Source: a virus. From it: a stretch of 22,735 nucleotides of DNA. Of the stretch, positions 20,857-22,735 are shown piece by piece (position 1 is the stretch's first letter; each line of letters starts with the position of its first letter). The notes under the pieces are model-generated. The model searched no databases. It saw only the letters and a program-made list of their open reading frames with translations, and was not told the origin of the DNA. A program made the position numbers and the translations under genes. Location of the stretch: positions 1 to 22,735 of IMG/VR virus record IMGVR_UViG_3300009124_000110. One strand, 5' to 3'.

Positions 20857-21773
20857 CGATAGGAACGGAAAACTCTGTGCTGTGACTTACAAGTCAACGC
20901 TTCCACTAGGTCCGGATGTTGTTCTTTGAGTTGCTTCGTGTCCAGAGACGATCTCTCCTGCACTTTCCAGGTACAGAGTACCTTGCCTGATGATGATTGC
21001 AAACCAGCATGGTCTGCTACCCTCGACTTCAGGAACGTCTCCAACTTCTTGATCTGCTCGTCATACTGACCACGCTCCCGCTTTAACTCCACATACTCCT
21101 GCAGTGCATGTTCCTCGTCAGAACTCGCCTCACGCAAGTCCTGATGCTCCTCTGGGTACTTGTGATCAAAGTCCACCGCAAACATCATCTCTGGTTCGTT
21201 GCCATTCTGCACATCTGCCCAGTATGATAATGCCCTGCTCAAGATCTCTGCCTGAGATGCCTTGTTCTCCAAACACTTCAATACCCTGACCTCCCTGTTG
21301 TCCAAAACCCCAACTGTATAGTAACAAACCGACTTCTTCGTTAAGAGCATGTACCACTGCATCTGATAGAAGTGAGAAGGGGGACACAACCCCCCTTCCA
21401 CTTCCTCAATCAAATCCCCATGATTGCCATACTGCGACAACATTCTCGACGTTGTCGTCTTGCACTCCAACACCGCATCACTCCGGATGCCATCAACATG
21501 CGCCACCAGGAAGGGATAGTCCGGATGACGATAACGCTTCCTAGACCTCCGGAACGTTAACCCTGTTAACCGTATCGCTTCCGATCTGATAAACTCCTCA
21601 AAGGCTGTTCCCCAACGCATGGCATCGTTCTCCTCCTCCGGAGGCAACTCCCCCCTCTTCTCCAAAAAAAGCTGATACGGAGTCTTGTAGGGATTTGCTC
21701 CCATCAAGACTCCAATGTCCGAACCTCCAAGGAATTGCTTCCTCTCCTCAACCAGAAACTGCGGATTCAACAT
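20853..21773 (-). CDS. YqaJ-family phage exonuclease (lambda Exo-like)
   Basis: A 306-residue protein. Its N-terminal two-thirds carry the YqaJ/lambda-exonuclease pattern: FLGGSDIGVLMGANPYKTPY at 14-33, RWGTAFEEFIRSEA at 53-66, PFLVAHVDGI at 87-96, VLECKTT at 101-107 and HFYQMQWYMLL at 134-144. D94, E103 and K105 are the expected PD-(D/E)XK active-site residues. The C-terminal third is a charged helix (YVELKRERGQYDEQIKKLET) and a tail with CTWKVQERSSLDTKQLKE. It should degrade 5' strands to give single-stranded tails for recombination. No recombinase partner (RecT, Erf or Redbeta) is visible in the window. The start is ATG at 21773, with AGGAG five bases before it; the frame is open six codons further to a TTG. 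It overlaps the upstream gene by 26 bases. Confidence 0.9.
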   Translation of the reverse strand: MLNPQFLVEERKQFLGGSDIGVLMGANPYKTPYQLFLEKRGELPPEEENDAMRWGTAFEEFIRSEAIRLTGLTFRRSRKRYRHPDYPFLVAHVDGIRSDAVLECKTTTSRMLSQYGNHGDLIEEVEGGLCPPSHFYQMQWYMLLTKKSVCYYTVGVLDNREVRVLKCLENKASQAEILSRALSYWADVQNGNEPEMMFAVDFDHKYPEEHQDLREASSDEEHALQEYVELKRERGQYDEQIKKLETFLKSRVADHAGLQSSSGKVLCTWKVQERSSLDTKQLKEQHPDLVEALTCKSQHRVFRSYR

Positions 21774-22242
21774 CTCCACTCCTCTGTACAAAATTAAACT
21801 TCTGAAACTTGCTCAATGGGACCATCCGCATGACAACCCCAACCCCCTTCGTGATCCGACATCGATCCTGCATTTGCTCTCCATGCAACCCCCGAAAGGG
21901 GGAGTACATCCAATACTCCCCCCTTTCGTGCGTCCGCCACCGATGCACAAACGTTGTCGGAATCAACCCGTGAGACCACGATTTACACGCATATAACCAC
22001 TTCTTTACCTCTATCGGGATCAGGATCTCGTCCAACTTCCCCTGCTCGTACCTCCTCGTCTCCTCCAGGAAGGTCTTCAACTCAAAATAACTCTCCACGT
22101 TCCCGTCTGCCCCAATCGATACAAAGTCCATGATCTGAGAGTCCTGTAACTTGAATAACTCCTTGCCTGTCGCCATCAGGTACAACTCCATGAATTCCTT
22201 CTCCTCTGCTAAACTGTGCAGATCACTGTCTGGGTATGCCAT
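21748..22242 (-). CDS. unknown protein, possible PD-(D/E)XK nuclease fold
   Basis: A 164-residue protein. A first acidic helix (LHSLAEEKEFMELYLMATGK) is followed by QIMDFVSIGADGNVESYFEL and then KTF. This is a D-x14-E-x-K arrangement (D39, E54, K56), and the next part, LIPIEVKKWLYACKSWSHGL with FVHRWRTHERGEYWMYSPF, has the strand-helix-strand order often seen after ExK in PD-(D/E)XK enzymes. Its position directly before a YqaJ exonuclease and RusA would suit a nuclease, but no family was recognised and the reading is tentative. The start used is ATG at 22242, which has GGAG six bases before it (22249-22252); an ATG at 22254 is also in frame but has no ribosome site. The end overlaps the YqaJ gene by 26 bases. 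Confidence 0.65.
   Translation of the reverse strand: MAYPDSDLHSLAEEKEFMELYLMATGKELFKLQDSQIMDFVSIGADGNVESYFELKTFLEETRRYEQGKLDEILIPIEVKKWLYACKSWSHGLIPTTFVHRWRTHERGEYWMYSPFRGLHGEQMQDRCRITKGVGVVMRMVPLSKFQKFNFVQRSGDVESAVSG
21779..21783 (-). promoter_or_regulatory. ribosome binding site fixing the YqaJ start
   Basis: AGGAG, five bases before ATG at 21773, favours this start over the in-frame TTG at 21791, which has no Shine-Dalgarno match upstream. It lies inside the end of the preceding gene. Confidence 0.7.
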
Positions 22243-22260
22243 CCATTGCTCCATTGCTGT

Positions 22261-22476
22261 TTATAGTGCGGACTCTCTCTCAGAGTCCCATTCGTTAAAC
22301 TTCCTAACGATTCCCTCCGCTTGCTCTATCAACTCCATCGGGTAGGTGTCCTGAGACCTTTCCAAAAGTCTCAGGAACACCTCCCAGACCTGCAACGTGT
22401 ATAAGTTCTCAATCTCCTGCAAACTCACTCCTGTGCCTCGTTGGAAGATCTTGTCCAGCAGTAGCGATTGGATCAT
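22261..22476 (-). CDS. small helical protein, unknown
   Basis: A 71-residue protein predicted all-helical from its composition: SLQEIENLYTLQVWEVFLRL, then ERSQDTYPMELIEQAEGIVR and an acidic end (WDSERESAL). It has a strong ribosome site, AAGGAG, four bases before the ATG, and shares an ATGA with the gene upstream. It ends six to eighteen bases before the next gene, depending on that start. No domain or motif was recognised. Size and early position are compatible with a regulator or inhibitor of a host function, but nothing shows this. Confidence 0.6.
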   Translation of the reverse strand: MIQSLLLDKIFQRGTGVSLQEIENLYTLQVWEVFLRLLERSQDTYPMELIEQAEGIVRKFNEWDSERESAL

Positions 22477-22679
22477 TCTGCTCCTTTCTCGTTATCCAAA
22501 TCCTTTGCATCTGACCACCAGTCCACAGGGCACTCCGGTACCCTTGTGCCCATTGCCCAGGCATAGCGCCATTCCCGATAGGCATAGCCAATCGTCTCCA
22601 TCTGTTCCTCATTCCTCACAAAGACCCCAATGGGGTCGTTCCTGTCGATTTGCGCCTTCAGCCATTCGTAAAAATTCAT
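22473..22679 (-). CDS. YozE-like small protein
   Basis: A 68-residue protein beginning MNFYEWLKAQIDRNDPIGVF. The FYxWLxxQxxRxDPIG pattern is that of the YozE_SAM_like family, small three-helix proteins of unknown role in Firmicutes and phages. The continuation (QMETIGYAYREWRYAWAMGT) is helical but ends in a Pro/Trp-rich tail (PECPVDWWSDAKD) not known to me from that family. The ATG matches the usual family start. The reading frame stays open upstream to the window edge, so a longer form cannot be excluded, though the AT-rich sequence before the ATG looks non-coding. There is no clear ribosome site. It shares an ATGA with the next gene. Confidence 0.65.
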   Translation of the reverse strand: MNFYEWLKAQIDRNDPIGVFVRNEEQMETIGYAYREWRYAWAMGTRVPECPVDWWSDAKDLDNEKGAE

Positions 22680-22688
22680 AAATTTTCT

Positions 22689-22724
22689 AAAAATAAAAAA
22701 TTGGGGTTGGTGGACTACGCCAAC
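22689..22724 (-). terminator. weak terminator-like hairpin at the right edge
   Basis: On the minus strand GTTGG (22724-22720) pairs with CCAAC (22710-22706) across a nine-base loop, then CCCAA and a T-rich run (TTTTTTATTTTT, 22700-22689). The stem is only 5 bp and is separated from the T-run, so it is a weak candidate. A frame ending in TAG at 22687-22689 also crosses it, so it could instead be the tail of an upstream gene. Confidence 0.25.
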
Positions 22725-22735
22725 GTCCTCGTTCC

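Noticed and set aside
21774-21791. TTG start six codons before the YqaJ ATG
   Set aside because: No ribosome site precedes it, while the ATG at 21773 has AGGAG at five bases.
1-22735. tRNA genes, integrase or attachment sites
   Set aside because: Nearly every base is within supported minus-strand genes, the gaps are under 70 bases, and no integrase-like or cloverleaf sequence was seen. A temperate lifestyle is therefore not supported by this window, though not excluded.

Overview
The window is a contiguous piece of a tailed (double-stranded DNA) phage genome, or of a prophage-like copy of one. All supported genes lie on the minus strand and are packed end to end, usually with 1-8 base stop/start overlaps (ATGA, TGATG, TAATG, TTGA, GTGA). 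No integrase, repressor, tRNA, IS element, CRISPR array or cellular housekeeping gene is visible. The virion gene set is that of a short-tailed (podovirus-like) phage: P22-like portal, scaffold, DUF5309/SU10-type major capsid protein, P22-gp4-like adaptor, nozzle-like tail protein and three large ejection-type proteins, with no tape-measure, tail-tube or sheath gene. From memory this layout resembles environmental (often marine) podovirus contigs. The host cannot be read from the sequence, but an M15 peptidase endolysin implies a peptidoglycan-bearing bacterium.

In the direction of transcription (right to left): (1) 22.7-20.5 kb is an early/recombination block with a YozE-like small protein, an unknown helical protein, a possible PD-(D/E)XK nuclease, a YqaJ-family exonuclease and a RusA-like resolvase. 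(2) 20.5-13.7 kb is packaging and head: terminase large subunit, a short gap with a 33-bp dyad, portal (TTG start), a previously easy-to-miss 34-residue four-cysteine microprotein, an 80-residue unknown, acidic scaffold, major capsid protein, a small conserved virion-type protein and the head-tail adaptor. (3) 13.7-9.7 kb is the host-recognition block: an 11-residue tryptophan-repeat protein, three proteins sharing one N-terminal fibre module, a fibre-tip protein and a tail-fibre chaperone; a roughly 0.5-kb AT-rich patch crosses the last two. (4) 9.65-8.7 kb is a lysis cassette: M15 endolysin flanked by two small membrane proteins. (5) 8.7-0 kb is the tail nozzle-like protein, two small proteins (one like T7 gp13/acyltransferase-like virion proteins), three large ejection-type proteins and the start of a fourth gene cut by the window edge.

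Recombination/resolution enzymes feed branched or concatemeric DNA to the terminase; terminase packs through the portal into the scaffolded capsid; adaptor, nozzle and fibres complete the tail; ejection proteins presumably carry DNA across the host envelope. The strongest non-obvious items are the Cys-rich microprotein between portal and the next gene, the dyad between terminase and portal, the shared fibre module, and the 22-residue repeats in one ejection protein. Functional calls come from motif recognition by eye, without database searches.
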